Part shown: piece by piece, positions 5,974-6,028 of the stretch
Layout: the number at the start of each line of letters is the position of its first letter
Numbering within the stretch: position 1 is the first letter of the stretch
NCBI GenBank assembly: GCA_900544075.1
Contig: UQTJ01000078.1
Location: forward strand, 1-6,028
Source: an uncultured Bacteroides sp.
GTDB lineage: Bacteria > Bacteroidota > Bacteroidia > Bacteroidales > Bacteroidaceae
Direction: 5' to 3'
DNA: 6,028 nucleotides
Notes under the pieces: generated by a model
Told to the model about the DNA's origin: nothing
The model's input: the letters and a program-made list of their open reading frames with translations, nothing else
Databases searched by the model: none
Position numbers and translations under genes: made by a program

Positions 5974-6028
5974 GTACCCCTAACCGTTCTATTCTCGAAC
6001 CAATTCTTAGAAGATTTGGATAAGATTT

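Noticed and set aside
5975..6015. tRNA-like T-arm (GGTTCGA on the minus strand)
   Set aside because: Only a four-pair stem forms and no acceptor, D or anticodon arms can be found, so there is no tRNA.
5949..6028. Minus-strand frames open to the right edge, about 25-30 codons (for example ending RKRAKYL or CKSNI)
   Set aside because: They end inside the terminator hairpin and are too short to judge; either could be the C-terminus of a gene entering from the right, but nothing identifies one.

Overview
The window looks like part of a mobilizable or integrative element from a Bacteroidales bacterium (Bacteroides, Parabacteroides or a relative). Three things suggest this: a MobV-type relaxase with a long coiled-coil tail, as found in Bacteroides mobilizable elements; promoter-like TAnnTTTG boxes (the Bacteroidetes -7 element) at 721 and 2605; and A-rich rather than Shine-Dalgarno-like sequence before most start codons. 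No integrase, replication gene, rRNA or CRISPR array is visible, so the element is not seen whole.

Layout. Positions 1-613 (minus strand) hold the N-terminal 204 residues of a membrane-anchored coiled-coil protein that runs off the left edge. Positions 614-930 hold a promoter-like box, a likely small basic protein (757-932), and a possible frameshift relic before the left-edge gene. Positions 931-1090 hold five stem-loops in about 160 bases, directly upstream of the relaxase gene (1155-2558). This is the best candidate for an origin of transfer and leader.

At about 2560 the composition changes from balanced, roughly 45-50% GC by eye, to strongly AT-rich. The AT-rich cargo begins with a highly structured non-coding stretch of about 200 bases (2619-2835). 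It has a promoter box in front and a 115-base long hairpin, and probably encodes a small RNA or structured leader. Four closely spaced plus-strand genes follow (2857-5836, gaps of 23, 21 and 2 bases): a protein with a membrane segment at each end, a secreted protein, a cytosolic protein with motifs of the class III nucleotide cyclase fold, and a signal-peptide/membrane protein with a cytosolic tail. A strong hairpin terminator at 5926-5973 closes the unit.

How they may work together. The left part is a mobilization module: the relaxase nicks and pilots DNA from the stem-loop region. The right part is a cargo operon of unknown function. A cyclase-like soluble protein followed by a membrane protein two bases downstream suggests a signal-and-response arrangement, possibly defence-related. 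That is inference, since no effector domain is recognisable.
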